53,910 nucleotides of DNA. Source: Actinotalea alkalitolerans. GTDB lineage: Bacteria > Actinomycetota > Actinomycetes > Actinomycetales > Cellulomonadaceae. A program made the translations under genes and the position numbers. The stretch spans positions 1-53,910 of the forward strand of contig NZ_JAMBPP010000022.1 in NCBI RefSeq assembly GCF_023369855.1. Direction: 5' to 3'. Positions 35,577-44,628 of this stretch are shown one piece after another (position 1 is the first letter of the stretch; each line of letters opens with the position of its first letter). A model generated the notes under the pieces. That model was not told the origin of the DNA and ran no database searches. It saw nothing but the letters and a program-made list of their open reading frames with translations.

Positions 35577-36512
35577 TCAGCGGGCGGCGCGGGACAGGCC
35601 GGCCAACGCCTGGGTACGCAGAGGTTCGAGCCCTTCGGCGGTGGCGTGCTCGGTGAGCGCCGCGTTGATGTGGACCGCGAGCACCCGAGCCCGCAGCTCG
35701 GCCTCCGCGTCGATCGGTCCGTAGGCCTCGACGAATGCCGTGCGGGCCTCGCCCTGGAACACCCCGAAGGCCACCGACAGGTCGACCGTGGGGTCGGCGA
35801 GGGCCACGTCACCCCAGTCGATGACGCCCGTCACCCGGTGCACCCCGTCCCGCTGGTCCACCAGGACGTGACGGGTGTGGAGATCGCCGTGCACCAGCAC
35901 CGGGGGCCGGCCGGACGGGGTGGCGTGCGACGCCGTCTCGAGCAGCGCTGCGACCCGGGGGTCCGGCTCCCACGCGCCGGCGTCCGCCAGCCGCTCGAGA
36001 CGCCCACGGGCGCGGGCGGCAACGTGAGCGGGGTCGCCCCTGCGCATCGGGTCCACGGGGAGCGGGTGCACCGCAGCGACCCCAGCGGCGACGTCGGGCG
36101 AGTGCAGCTCCCGCAGGAACCGCCCGAGGTCGACCGCCAGTGCGGTGCGGGCGTCGTCGGGGACCCGGGCCGCGGCGAGCTCGGTGCCGGGCAGGTGCCG
36201 GGCGCCCCAGAACGGCCAGGGGACCTCGGGGGTGGGGCGGCCCAGGTAGCGCGGGTGGGGGATCGGCAGCGGAAGACTGCCGGCCAGGGCGAGCAGCACC
36301 GCACGTTCCCGGTGGGCACCGGGGACCGCGACCCCGCGGTGGATGAACCGGAACACCCAGTCGCTGCCGATCCGCAGCACCACGTTGTCCCACCCGGCGT
36401 CGAAGGCGCGCACCGGCTGCCCCGCGAGCTCGGGGAACTGGTCGGCGACGGTGCGGGCAGCCAGGTCGAGGCCGATCTCGATCTCGGGTCGCCACTCGGG
36501 GTGGGCGCTCAC
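35577..36512 (-). CDS. APH-family phosphotransferase downstream of the EAL gene
   Basis: 311 aa from the GTG overlapping the EAL gene's stop (GTGA). Catalytic LVHGDLHTRHVLVD and the DFG-like VIDWGDVALADPTVDLSVAF are intact. The N-terminal lobe has WDNVVLRIGSDWVFRF with the nucleotide strands. It resembles the macrolide/aminoglycoside phosphotransferase superfamily, but such proteins have many substrates. Coupling to a c-di-GMP phosphodiesterase gene is unusual. The region 35392-35576 upstream of the CNNM gene has no gene. Confidence 0.8.
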   Translation of the reverse strand: MSAHPEWRPEIEIGLDLAARTVADQFPELAGQPVRAFDAGWDNVVLRIGSDWVFRFIHRGVAVPGAHRERAVLLALAGSLPLPIPHPRYLGRPTPEVPWPFWGARHLPGTELAAARVPDDARTALAVDLGRFLRELHSPDVAAGVAAVHPLPVDPMRRGDPAHVAARARGRLERLADAGAWEPDPRVAALLETASHATPSGRPPVLVHGDLHTRHVLVDQRDGVHRVTGVIDWGDVALADPTVDLSVAFGVFQGEARTAFVEAYGPIDAEAELRARVLAVHINAALTEHATAEGLEPLRTQALAGLSRAAR

Positions 36513-37747
36513 CGTGCCGGGCCGCGCAACGACGCGATGACCGCACTGGTCGGGGGAGCGGGCAGCTGGCCTGGTCGACCCACGAGGTAGCCCTGCACGC
36601 TGTGCGCACCCATGGTCGACCAGATGCTCAGGTCCACCAGCTCCTCGATGCCCTCGACCACGAGCTCGGCCCCCGCCTTGCGGACGAACTCGATCACCGA
36701 ACCGGCCAGTGCCCGGCGCAGGGGACTGGTGGCCAGCCCCTGCGCGAGCGAGAGGTCGAGCTTGATGATGTCGGGGGCGAGCTCGACGATGTGCTGCAGG
36801 CTCGCGAAGCCGGCCCCGGCGTCGTCCACGGCGACCTTCAGACCGGCGGCCCGCAGCGCCGCCAGCTCGCGCGTGAGCAGGTGGTAGTCCTCGATGACGT
36901 CGTGCTCGGTGATCTCCACGGTGAGGTCGTGCGGCCACTCGGTCAGCATCGACACGAGCCGTGGGTCGGCCAGCGCCTCGGGGGAGGCGTTGACCGACAG
37001 CCCGACGTGCGAGGGCAGACTCCCGGCGGCCTCGAGCGCCGCCTCGATCGCGGCGGTCTCGAGCTCCTCGCGTCGCCCCACGGCGGCGGCAGCGGCGAAC
37101 CAGACGTCCGGGGTCCGGTAGGGCTCGACGTCGAACCGGGTCAGCGCCTCGACCGCGACGAGGTGCCCGCCGGACAACGAGTAGATCGGTTGGAACACGG
37201 GATGGAAGCGACGCGAGTCGATGACCTCGTCCACCAGGTCGACGAGGTCACCGTCGATCGCGGGCAGGGTCGGGTGCCCGGCGGCGAAGGTCCGGCGGAC
37301 CTCCTCGTGCAGCTCGAGCTCGTACCGCCGCTCACGCAGCGCGAGCGACCCGCTCGTCACGGCGCCGACGACCACGAACATCACGCCGCGCACCAGCCAG
37401 GCCGACACGCTCTGCGACTCCCCCGTGGTGGTGTCCAGGGGCATCAGGGGCCCGCACAGCACCGCTGCGACCACCGCCGTGGAGGTCGCCCCGCGGAACC
37501 CGAACGGGAGGGTCGCCAGGATGATCGGGACGTAGAAGAGGTGCGGCATCGCCGAGCGTGAACCCCCGAAGGAGTAGACCGCCAGCCACGACCCGGCCAG
37601 GAGAGCCGCGAGGACCAGCAGCGCGAGCCAGACCGGCACGGCACCCGTGCGCCGTGCGACCCGGCCCACCCAGGTGGGCCGCGTCGGCATGCGTCGAGCG
37701 CGTGCCGGTCTCTTCGCTGTGCTCGAGGTCATGGTCGTCCGTCTCAT
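36509..37747 (-). CDS. Membrane-anchored EAL-domain c-di-GMP phosphodiesterase
   Basis: 412 aa; ATG at 37732 is an alternative start. Three or four membrane helices (about 40-130) are followed by an EAL domain with EALTRFD, LSVNASP, TVEITEHD, AVDDAGAGFASLQHI, IIKLDLSL and VVEGIEE. The metal- and substrate-binding residues of active EAL enzymes are present; the usual DDFG is DDAG. No GGDEF partner domain is present. It should hydrolyse c-di-GMP at the membrane. The GTGA overlap with the downstream phosphotransferase gene suggests coupled expression. Confidence 0.85.
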   Translation of the reverse strand: MRRTTMTSSTAKRPARARRMPTRPTWVGRVARRTGAVPVWLALLVLAALLAGSWLAVYSFGGSRSAMPHLFYVPIILATLPFGFRGATSTAVVAAVLCGPLMPLDTTTGESQSVSAWLVRGVMFVVVGAVTSGSLALRERRYELELHEEVRRTFAAGHPTLPAIDGDLVDLVDEVIDSRRFHPVFQPIYSLSGGHLVAVEALTRFDVEPYRTPDVWFAAAAAVGRREELETAAIEAALEAAGSLPSHVGLSVNASPEALADPRLVSMLTEWPHDLTVEITEHDVIEDYHLLTRELAALRAAGLKVAVDDAGAGFASLQHIVELAPDIIKLDLSLAQGLATSPLRRALAGSVIEFVRKAGAELVVEGIEELVDLSIWSTMGAHSVQGYLVGRPGQLPAPPTSAVIASLRGPAR

Positions 37748-37892
37748 CGAGCGCCGTCCGTATGACTCACCGCCCTCCGCTGAGCCTGGCAGAGGGGTGT
37801 GGGTTGCGTACAGCGGTATGTGGGAGGTGGGTCTCGGGCCGGATCCGTCGACGACCCAGGTGTGCTCGAGGACGCCGCGGCCGGCCCCAGCC

Positions 37893-39284
37893 TCACTGCC
37901 AGCCCTCGGCCTCCGTGGTGCCCTCGACCACACCGAGGACGACCAGGCCGACGCCGGGGACCGGCTGCTCGGGGCGACCGATGAGCTCGGTCGTCGCCCC
38001 GGCGAAGGGGTCGACACTGATCAGGCCGAACTCGGAGTCGTCGTCGCCGCCGATCGTCACGGCCAGCAGCCGGTCCCCGGTCCCCGCCATCAGCCGCGCC
38101 CAACCTGCTTCCGGTGCGGGGAGCTCGGTGAGCAGCGGTCCGTCCGCCTCGACGAGTCGGAGGGTGCCGTCGTCGTCCTGCTCGCGCACCCGCAGGACGG
38201 TCCGGCCCTGCACCGCCCAGACGCTGCGCACGCTCAGGTCGGCGAGTGCACCCGCCGGGCCGATGGGCTGCGCCGGACCGCCGTCGACCGGGGCGAGCCA
38301 CAGGGCGCTGGAAGGTCCCGGTCCCGCCTGGGTCCACCCCTCCGGGCCGCAGACCAGGACCACGCCCGCCTCGACCCAGGCCCGGCTCCGGCAGGCGTCC
38401 TGGACGTCCGGATAGGGCGTGCTCAGGGAGACCTGCGGCGTGAGGTCCGTCGCGTCGAGGATCGTCAGGTCGCTGGTCGTGCGGCCGAGGATCGCTGTGC
38501 GGTCAGGGCTCGTCAGCCACGACACCGTGGTCCCGGGCTCAGCCGCCGCCCCGGTGCTCGCCAGGGTCGTGGCCGCGACCTTCTGCCCCCAGGGGTCCAT
38601 CCGGTCCAGGGAGACGGTCCCGTCCCCGCCGACCATGGTGACCAGGAGGTCCCCGGTGCCGTCCCCGACGAGCTCGGCGGACAGCGACTCGCCGTCCAGG
38701 CGGAGCACCTCCTCCCCGGTGAGGAGGTCCAGCACCGCGTACTCGGGCCGGTGGTCCGGGCCGATCCGGGCGAGCACCGACGACGTGCCGGGAGCCCACT
38801 CCAGCAGGACCGGTCGGTCGGCCCCGTCGAGCGTCAGCGCGGAGGGCACCTCGACGACCTGCCCGTCGGGACCCACCAGGTAGAGGACCGTCGGGGGCAT
38901 CGCGTCGTCCGCGAGAGCCGGTGCGCCGTACAGCACCAGCGCCCAGCCCGGTCCGGCGTCCTCGAGCATCCCGGGCTGCATCGCGACGGCCGTCGGCAAC
39001 CCGGGGTGGGTGGTGACCTCGCCCACCGCGGGGGTCGGCTGCGCGGGTGCGGGGACCGCCGGCGGGCCCGGCGTCGGCCGGGCGAGCCCGTGGATCCCGA
39101 GCGCACCGACGGCCACAGCGGCCACGGCACCGGCAGCCAGAGCGGCGGTGCGCACGGTGCGGCGCCGTCTCGCGAAGGTGGCGACCGTACGGGCCGTCGT
39201 CGTCGGGTCGGGGGCATCGGCGGCGGCGCGGTGCTCCTCGTCTCGGGCGGCCTGAGCCAGCAGGGTGCGCAGGTCAGGTGTCAT
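37893..39284 (-). CDS. Membrane-anchored beta-propeller-like partner of the ECF sigma factor
   Basis: 463 aa. A 43-residue cytoplasmic segment (TPDLRTLLAQAARDEEHRA) resembles a short anti-sigma-type domain, then one membrane helix (about 45-65), then an extracellular part of about 390 residues of repeated beta strands reminiscent of WD40/PD40 propellers, with motifs such as LVLYGAPAL, YAVLDLLTG and LTILDATDL. The ATG overlaps the sigma-factor stop (ATGA). By position and layout it could sense an external signal and control the sigma factor, but no ZAS zinc motif is present. Confidence 0.7.
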   Translation of the reverse strand: MTPDLRTLLAQAARDEEHRAAADAPDPTTTARTVATFARRRRTVRTAALAAGAVAAVAVGALGIHGLARPTPGPPAVPAPAQPTPAVGEVTTHPGLPTAVAMQPGMLEDAGPGWALVLYGAPALADDAMPPTVLYLVGPDGQVVEVPSALTLDGADRPVLLEWAPGTSSVLARIGPDHRPEYAVLDLLTGEEVLRLDGESLSAELVGDGTGDLLVTMVGGDGTVSLDRMDPWGQKVAATTLASTGAAAEPGTTVSWLTSPDRTAILGRTTSDLTILDATDLTPQVSLSTPYPDVQDACRSRAWVEAGVVLVCGPEGWTQAGPGPSSALWLAPVDGGPAQPIGPAGALADLSVRSVWAVQGRTVLRVREQDDDGTLRLVEADGPLLTELPAPEAGWARLMAGTGDRLLAVTIGGDDDSEFGLISVDPFAGATTELIGRPEQPVPGVGLVVLGVVEGTTEAEGWQ

Positions 39285-39835
39285 CGGGTGCTCCTTCCGC
39301 TCGCCGAGCTCACGGGAAGGGTGTGGACCTCGGCCGGGGGCCAGGTGACCGTGCTGCCGAGCAGGTCGCGCAGCTTCCGGGTCGCGTCACTGAGGTACCG
39401 CTTCACCGAGCCGTCGCTCAGTCCCAGCTCGGCGGCGACGTCCGGCACGGTGAGGTCGTCGAAGTACCGGAGCACGATGCACGCCCGTTCCCGGCGGGTC
39501 AGCATCCTCATCGCCACCATGACGTCGGCGTGGGCCGCTGCGGCGTCCGCCGGACCGCGCACCGTGCCGTCACCCACCACGAGGTGTGCCTTGCGCAGCC
39601 ACAACCGGTGGCGTCGCGCCCGGTCCAGGAACGACGTGCGGATCGCCCGTCGGACGTACGCCTCGGCTGCGTGCACGTCGGTCATCGCGCGGGGCCGGGC
39701 GAACGTCCGTACGAGGGCCTCCTGGACGAGGTCCTCGGCGTCGCCCCGATCGGCGACGAACAGGTAGGCATACGCGACCAGGGCGGCGCGCCGATCTCGG
39801 ACCACCTGGTCCAGGACGTCCTGCCACGGCGCCAT
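39281..39835 (-). CDS. ECF (SigE-like) RNA polymerase sigma factor
   Basis: 184 aa. Region 2 is AYAYLFVADRGDAEDLVQE, ALVRTF and AEAYVRRAI; region 4 is YFDDLTVPDVAAELGL with SDGSVKRYLSDATRKLR. The size and the SigE-family features (short, with W/R rich linker between domains) suit an ECF factor. It probably directs a small regulon including itself: CCCAAC-N18-GTT-like elements lie upstream. Co-translated with the membrane partner. Confidence 0.88.
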   Translation of the reverse strand: MAPWQDVLDQVVRDRRAALVAYAYLFVADRGDAEDLVQEALVRTFARPRAMTDVHAAEAYVRRAIRTSFLDRARRHRLWLRKAHLVVGDGTVRGPADAAAAHADVMVAMRMLTRRERACIVLRYFDDLTVPDVAAELGLSDGSVKRYLSDATRKLRDLLGSTVTWPPAEVHTLPVSSASGRSTR

Positions 39836-39876
39836 CAGGCCCCCCTTCGGCAGGCTTCGCCCACCCTCTCATCGAC

Positions 39877-39903
39877 AACGCACGAGACCGCCAGAACGTT
39901 GGG
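39877..39903 (-). promoter_or_regulatory. Possible ECF autoregulatory promoter
   Basis: On the minus strand CCCAAC at 39903-39898 is followed after 18 bases by GTT (within CGTTGTC), close to the AAC/GTT pattern of ECF promoters. It sits 42-68 bp before the sigma-factor ATG. The match is short, so it is tentative. Confidence 0.35.
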
Positions 39904-39932
39904 TGAGTGTCGACAACTCGCCCCGACGCGAG

Positions 39933-39992
39933 GTCGCACGTCTGCACCCAGGACGCACGCGCAGACGTACGTCCTCGGTGCAGAGATGCGTC
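39933..39992. repeat. Nested palindromic intergenic repeat, copy 3 (diverged)
   Basis: Outer arms 39933-39951 and 39974-39992 pair at 15 of 19 positions; the inner stem GACGCAC/GTACGTC (39952-39958, 39967-39973) pairs at 6 of 7. The architecture equals copies 1 and 2 although the sequence has drifted, and the central G/G mismatch of those copies is a T-A pair here. It lies in the divergent gap between the sigma-factor and HAD genes. Confidence 0.65.
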
Positions 39993-40018
39993 GTGGGCGA
40001 GGTGGCGGGCCCCGAACG

Positions 40019-40024
40019 TAGGCT
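40019..40024 (+). promoter_or_regulatory. -10 element of a leaderless promoter for the HAD gene
   Basis: TAGGCT, six bases, then GTG at 40031. No ribosome-binding site. Confidence 0.45.
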
Positions 40025-40030
40025 GAGGGG

Positions 40031-40825
40031 GTGGCGGACCGGCGTGCGCTGCTCGTCGACATCGACGGGGTCCTCGTGGTCTCCTGGCAGGCGTTGCCCG
40101 GAGCGGTCGACGCGCTGCGTGCGCTGCGGTCGGCCCACGTGCCGCTGCGGCTCCTCACCAACACCACCTCGCGGACGCGGGAGCAGATCACCCAGGCGCT
40201 GCGTCGCGCCGGGTTCGAGATCGCGTCCGACGAGGTGATCACGGTGACCGCCGCCGCGGCCGAGCACCTGACCCGCCACCACCCAGGTGCGCGGTGCCTC
40301 TTCCTCAACAGCGGCGAAGGCGGCTCTGACCTGGCCGCGCTCGCGGACGTGGTGCTCGTGGGCCCTGAGGCCTCGCCCGGGAACGTCGACGTGGTGCTCC
40401 TCGGTGGCGCCGGCCCCGAGCTCAGCTACGACGCGTTGAACCACGCGCTCGCCTGCCTGCTCGAGGGCGCCACCCTCCTGGCGATGCACCGCAACCTGCT
40501 GTGGCGCACCAGCTCAGGCATGCAGCTCGACACGGGAGCCTTCCTGGGTGGGCTCGAGGCCGCCGCCGGGGTCACCGCGACGGTCATCGGGAAGCCCGCA
40601 CCGGCCGCGTTCGAGGGGGCGATGCGCTCGCTCGGGTCACGCCCCCAGGAGACCGTGATGGTCGGCGACGACCTGGACTCCGACGTGCGCGCAGCCCAGC
40701 GACTCGGTCTCACCGGCGTGCAGGTGCGCACCGGCAAGTTCCGGCCCGCGCAGCTCGAGGACGGGGAGGCGCCCGACGTCCTGCTCGACTCCTTCGCCGA
40801 CCTGCCGGGGTGGCTGGGGCTGTGA
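40031..40825 (+). CDS. HAD-superfamily subfamily IIA hydrolase
   Basis: 264 aa. Motif I LLVDIDGVLVVSWQALPGA (nucleophile and acid Asp of DxDG), motif II LTNTTSRT, the C2 cap, GKPAPAAF near residue 190 and VGDDLDSDVRAAQ as motif IV. The HAD-IIA class acts on phosphate esters such as 4-nitrophenyl phosphate or 2-phosphoglycolate; the physiological substrate is unknown. The GTG start is leaderless. No partner gene is linked, and the next gene has its own start. Confidence 0.85.
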   Translation: MADRRALLVDIDGVLVVSWQALPGAVDALRALRSAHVPLRLLTNTTSRTREQITQALRRAGFEIASDEVITVTAAAAEHLTRHHPGARCLFLNSGEGGSDLAALADVVLVGPEASPGNVDVVLLGGAGPELSYDALNHALACLLEGATLLAMHRNLLWRTSSGMQLDTGAFLGGLEAAAGVTATVIGKPAPAAFEGAMRSLGSRPQETVMVGDDLDSDVRAAQRLGLTGVQVRTGKFRPAQLEDGEAPDVLLDSFADLPGWLGL

Positions 40826-40980
40826 CGGGGTGGTGGTGTCAGGTGAGGTCCGCACCGCCCGGCTGACCGACGGGGACGTCACCAAGGATGCTGCCCGTGG
40901 ACGGTCACGATCCGCAAGGTTCACCGTGCAACGGCTCACCAGGACCTCAACATCGCCCCATACCTGTCGATGACAGACAG

Positions 40981-43314
40981 ATGGCATGGAGGGGAACACC
41001 GGGGCGGCGCGGGCCCGGCGTCCCGAAGGGTGGCTTCCTCCTCGCGGTCTGCGTCGCAGCCCTGGCCGGGCTCAGTGGTGTCGCGGGAGTGCTCGCGGCC
41101 GATGACAGCACCCCTGCCTGGGGGTGGACCCAGGTGATGGTGCATGGGACGGCCGGCATCGCCGTCATGCTCCGTGCGGTGCTGGTGCGCCGTGAGCGGC
41201 GGGCGTGGGTCCCGCTGGGGCTGGGTCTCCTGTGCGCCACCCTGGCCGACGTGCTGTGGGCCCTCGCCGGCGGGGCGCCCCGCGCCAGCCCCCCGGTCGC
41301 CGTGGTCCTCTACGTGATCGCCTACCTCGGCGTGTACGCGTGCGTCGTCGCGCTGCTGCCGCCTCGCCCGGACGCGGGTCCGCGGCGGACCCAGCTCGAT
41401 GCCCTGATCTTCGCCCTGGCGCTCGGATCCGTGATGAGCGCCTCGGTGGCCGCGGCGCGAGGAGACGTCCCGCTGGGGTGGGGTGCGGTCGTCATGGTCA
41501 CGGTGTACCCGCTGCTGGACCTCCTCGTGCTCGCCCTGCTGCTCACCGGCACGGTGATCTCGGGGTGGCGCGCCGATACCCGCCTCGCACTGCTGTGCGG
41601 TGCGATGGCCGCGCTGAGTGCCACGCACCTCGCAGCGATCATGCCGAGCGGAGCAGGGGTGGGGGACCCCCTCGTGGGTGCGCTCCTCCGGACCGTGGCC
41701 TTCGTGCTGGTGGTGGCCGCCGCATGGTCGTCGCGTCGCCCACGCCAGGCCCGGCCGGCCGCGCGGTGGATCCATCGGCTCGGCCCTGTCATGAGCATGA
41801 CGTCGGCCATCGCCGTCGTGACCGTCGCCGGCTTCACGCGGGTCGCGCCGCTCGCCGTCGTCCTGGGTGCGGGGGCGCTGGTCGCCCTCGTCGTGCGGCT
41901 CCATCTCGTCCTGCTCGACGCGTCGAGGCTCACCGCCACGGCCCAGCACCTCGCGTCCACGGACACGTTGACCGGCTTGGCGAACCGTCGCGCCTTCACC
42001 ACAGCAGCGGAGGGCCTCCTGGGCCGCGCGAGCGCATCAGGTCAACCCGTCGCCCTGCTGCTGGCCGATCTTGACTCGTTCAAGCAGGTGAACGACAGCC
42101 TGGGACACGCGGCCGGTGACGCCGTCCTGGAGTCCGTCGCGAGCCGTCTCACCGACTGCCTGAGAGTGACGGACGGCGTGGTGGCCCGCTTCTCGGGCGA
42201 CGAGTTCGCCCTGCTCCTGCCGGGGGTGGACCGCGCCGGCGCTCTGGCGTTCTGCGACGTCATCGAGCAGGCACTCGCCGAGCCCGTGGACGTCGACGGC
42301 GTCGCCGTCACACCCTCAGCCAGCATCGGGATCGCCGTCTCACCCCAGGACGCCGCGGACCTGCCCCTCCTGATGCGCCGCGCGGACATCGCGATGTACC
42401 GGGCGAAGGCACGTCGTGGCAGCCGTGCGACGTACGACGCTGCGCTCGGCGACCCCGACGGTGAGCGGCACCTCCAGAGGGTCGCCGCGCTGCGCCTGGC
42501 GATCAACGGAGGCCAGCTGCTGCTCCACTTCCAGCCCAAGATCGACCTGACCATCGACCGTCCGATGGGTGTCGAGGCGCTCGTCCGGTGGGACGAGCCC
42601 GGCATCGGAGTCCACCCACCGGGCGACTTCCTGCCGCTCGCCGCCCGCGCCGGCCTGCTGCCGGACCTGACCGCGCGCGTGCTCGAGATGGCCCTCGACC
42701 AGATGGTGAGGTGGCGCACGGCGGGGATCGAGCTCGTGGTGGCCGTGAACCTCGCGACCGAGGCCCTCATGGTCGAGGGATTCGGGGACCGCCTCGCGGC
42801 CGCCGTCGCACGCCACGGCATCGTGCCCGACCAGCTGATCCTGGAGATCACGGAGGAGTCGCTGCTCGGGGACCCCGATCGAGCGGCCGGCGTTCTCGCC
42901 GCCCTGCGGCGCACCGGTGTGCAGATCTCCATCGACGACTTCGGCCAGGGATACTCCTCGCTCGCCTACCTCCGAGACCTGCCGATCGACGAGCTCAAGC
43001 TCGATCGCGCGTTCATCGCCCCGATGGCAGTCGACGCGGGTGCGTCTGCCATCGTGCGCTCGACCGTCGACCTGGCCCACGCGCTGGGACTGCGCATCGT
43101 CGCCGAAGGCGTCGAGGACGCCGCCACCGCGCACAGACTGCGCCGGTTCGGGTGCGACGCGGCACAGGGCTTCCACTACGCACGCCCCCTGCCACCGGAC
43201 GAGCTCGTCCGGTGGCTCGGGGACCGGGCAGGCCGTACCCCGCCCGACCCGGACCAGGCCGTGTGCACGCCGCGGATCCCGCTGCCGATCCGCGAGGTGC
43301 TCGACGGGGTCTGA
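40981..43314 (+). CDS. Membrane GGDEF-EAL protein (bifunctional c-di-GMP enzyme)
   Basis: 777 aa from ATG 40981; an in-frame ATG at 40888 would add 31 low-complexity residues. About eight to ten membrane helices fill residues 15-300. A GGDEF domain follows: DLDSFKQVNDSLGHAAGD and FSGDEF at 404-409, so the signature is SGDEF, a variant seen in active cyclases. The EAL domain has EALVRW (E532), VNLATEAL, ILEITEESLL, DDFGQGYSSLAYLRDLPIDE and AEGVED, all intact, so phosphodiesterase activity is likely and the net direction uncertain. The N-terminal sensor is not a family I can name. Convergent with the LacI gene. Confidence 0.88.
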   Translation: MAWRGTPGRRGPGVPKGGFLLAVCVAALAGLSGVAGVLAADDSTPAWGWTQVMVHGTAGIAVMLRAVLVRRERRAWVPLGLGLLCATLADVLWALAGGAPRASPPVAVVLYVIAYLGVYACVVALLPPRPDAGPRRTQLDALIFALALGSVMSASVAAARGDVPLGWGAVVMVTVYPLLDLLVLALLLTGTVISGWRADTRLALLCGAMAALSATHLAAIMPSGAGVGDPLVGALLRTVAFVLVVAAAWSSRRPRQARPAARWIHRLGPVMSMTSAIAVVTVAGFTRVAPLAVVLGAGALVALVVRLHLVLLDASRLTATAQHLASTDTLTGLANRRAFTTAAEGLLGRASASGQPVALLLADLDSFKQVNDSLGHAAGDAVLESVASRLTDCLRVTDGVVARFSGDEFALLLPGVDRAGALAFCDVIEQALAEPVDVDGVAVTPSASIGIAVSPQDAADLPLLMRRADIAMYRAKARRGSRATYDAALGDPDGERHLQRVAALRLAINGGQLLLHFQPKIDLTIDRPMGVEALVRWDEPGIGVHPPGDFLPLAARAGLLPDLTARVLEMALDQMVRWRTAGIELVVAVNLATEALMVEGFGDRLAAAVARHGIVPDQLILEITEESLLGDPDRAAGVLAALRRTGVQISIDDFGQGYSSLAYLRDLPIDELKLDRAFIAPMAVDAGASAIVRSTVDLAHALGLRIVAEGVEDAATAHRLRRFGCDAAQGFHYARPLPPDELVRWLGDRAGRTPPDPDQAVCTPRIPLPIREVLDGV

Positions 43315-43381
43315 GGGACCGGCCGGTCGAAGACCTCCGTGCTGATCGCCCGGAGTGCGCGAACCGAACCCCTGACGAGGG

Positions 43382-44437
43382 CTATCGCGCCAGGTCCCGG
43401 GCCGCGACGGGGCCCGTCGTCGCCCGGATCGTCAACGACGTGGCCAGCTCCACGTGCCGCGACGCCGGTTTGGTTCCGGAGGACATCGCGACGATCGTCT
43501 GCACGGCCACCCGCCCCATGCCGTCCAGGTGCTGGTGGACGCTCGTCAGTGGCGGCGTGGTCCAGGCGGCCTGGGGGGTGTCGTCGAAACCGATGACGCT
43601 CAGCTGCTGGGGGACCTGGACGCCGAGCTCGTGCGCCGCGGCGAGTGCGCCGACGGCGAGCTCGTCGTCGGCGGCCATGATGGCCGTCGGGGGAGTGCCC
43701 AGGGTCAGGAGGTAGCGTGCGTGCCGCGCACCGGCGGTGACGTCGAACTGGCCCGCCCGCACCAGCTCCCGGTCCAACCCGATGCCGGCCGCGTCGAGGG
43801 CTGCGCTGTAGCCGTGGAAGCGGTCACGGGCTGCGCTCGAGGCGTCGGGGCCTCCGATCCAGGCGATGCGCCGGTGTCCGAGGCCGATCATGTGCTCGAC
43901 GGCGGCCCGCGCGCCGGCCCAGTTGCTCGAGGCGACGCTCACCATCCGGTGGTGCTGGGTGTCCACCGGGTCGACCATGACGAACGGCAACTCGGCGTCG
44001 GCCGCCGCGTCCAGCAGGGCGTCCGGCTCCGAGAGCGTGAGCCCGACGATTCCCATCACGTCGGACGCGCGCTGCTCGGCGACCCAGGCCCGCGCCGCGG
44101 CCCGCTGCGTGCGCGCCGCTCGAGCGGGGGCCAGCCGGGTCAGCAGGTCGAGCTGCGCGTCGGTGGCTGCGCCGAGCACGCCCTGCAGGACGTTCATGAT
44201 GTAGGGCGAGGCAGGGATGTCGAAGACGACGGCGAGCGCACCGGCCCGGCCGGCCGCGCCGGGGTGCGTGGTGGATCGGTAGCCCAGCTCGGTCACCGCG
44301 GCGAGGACCCGCTCCCGCGTGCTCCCCGCGACGTCGTCGCGCCCGTTGAGGGCCTTGGAGACGGTCGCCTTGGAGACCCCCGCCGCCTGGGCGACGTCAG
44401 TCAGGGTGGTCCGCCTCCGAGGCGAGCGACTGGTCAT
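43382..44437 (-). CDS. LacI-family repressor of the xylosidase/transport locus
   Basis: 351 aa. N-terminal LacI helix-turn-helix: TLTDVAQAAGVSKATVSKAL, with hinge DVAGSTRERVLAAVTELGY. Then a periplasmic-binding-protein-like effector domain, with GHRRIAWIGGPD and SVIGFDDTPQAAWTTPPLT. A typical LacI of sugar loci. AAGGA precedes the ATG. It is divergent from the GH39 gene, with two palindromes in the shared 191 bp, so it probably represses both until a xylose oligomer binds. Confidence 0.9.
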   Translation of the reverse strand: MTSRSPRRRTTLTDVAQAAGVSKATVSKALNGRDDVAGSTRERVLAAVTELGYRSTTHPGAAGRAGALAVVFDIPASPYIMNVLQGVLGAATDAQLDLLTRLAPARAARTQRAAARAWVAEQRASDVMGIVGLTLSEPDALLDAAADAELPFVMVDPVDTQHHRMVSVASSNWAGARAAVEHMIGLGHRRIAWIGGPDASSAARDRFHGYSAALDAAGIGLDRELVRAGQFDVTAGARHARYLLTLGTPPTAIMAADDELAVGALAAAHELGVQVPQQLSVIGFDDTPQAAWTTPPLTSVHQHLDGMGRVAVQTIVAMSSGTKPASRHVELATSLTIRATTGPVAARDLAR

Positions 44438-44455
44438 CGTTGTCCTTCAACTCAC

Positions 44456-44470
44456 TCGAAACTGTTTCGA
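44456..44470. promoter_or_regulatory. LacI operator 1 (regulator-proximal)
   Basis: TCGAAAC-T-GTTTCGA, a perfect 7-bp palindrome with one central base, 18 bp before the lacI ATG. The CGAAAC/GTTTCG half-sites match operator 2. Position suits autoregulation. Confidence 0.7.
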
Positions 44471-44567
44471 CGTTGCAGGTCTAGCGGATCGTAGGCAGAC
44501 CGGTCTGGCTCGACCCCTTCCCATCGCGTCCTTCGCATGCCTAGTCTATGACCGCGATACCGCGTAG

Positions 44568-44580
44568 CGAAACAGTTTCG
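44568..44580. promoter_or_regulatory. LacI operator 2 (xylosidase-proximal)
   Basis: CGAAAC-A-GTTTCG, a perfect palindrome, 48 bp before the xylosidase GTG. The centre is 111 bp from operator 1, so two dimers could form a loop (inference). A plausible promoter (TAGTCT, 44542) lies just upstream of it. Confidence 0.7.
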
Positions 44581-44628
44581 ACCATCACAGTCCGCATCGC
44601 TCGCCAGTGCAGAACAAGGGAGTTCTCC

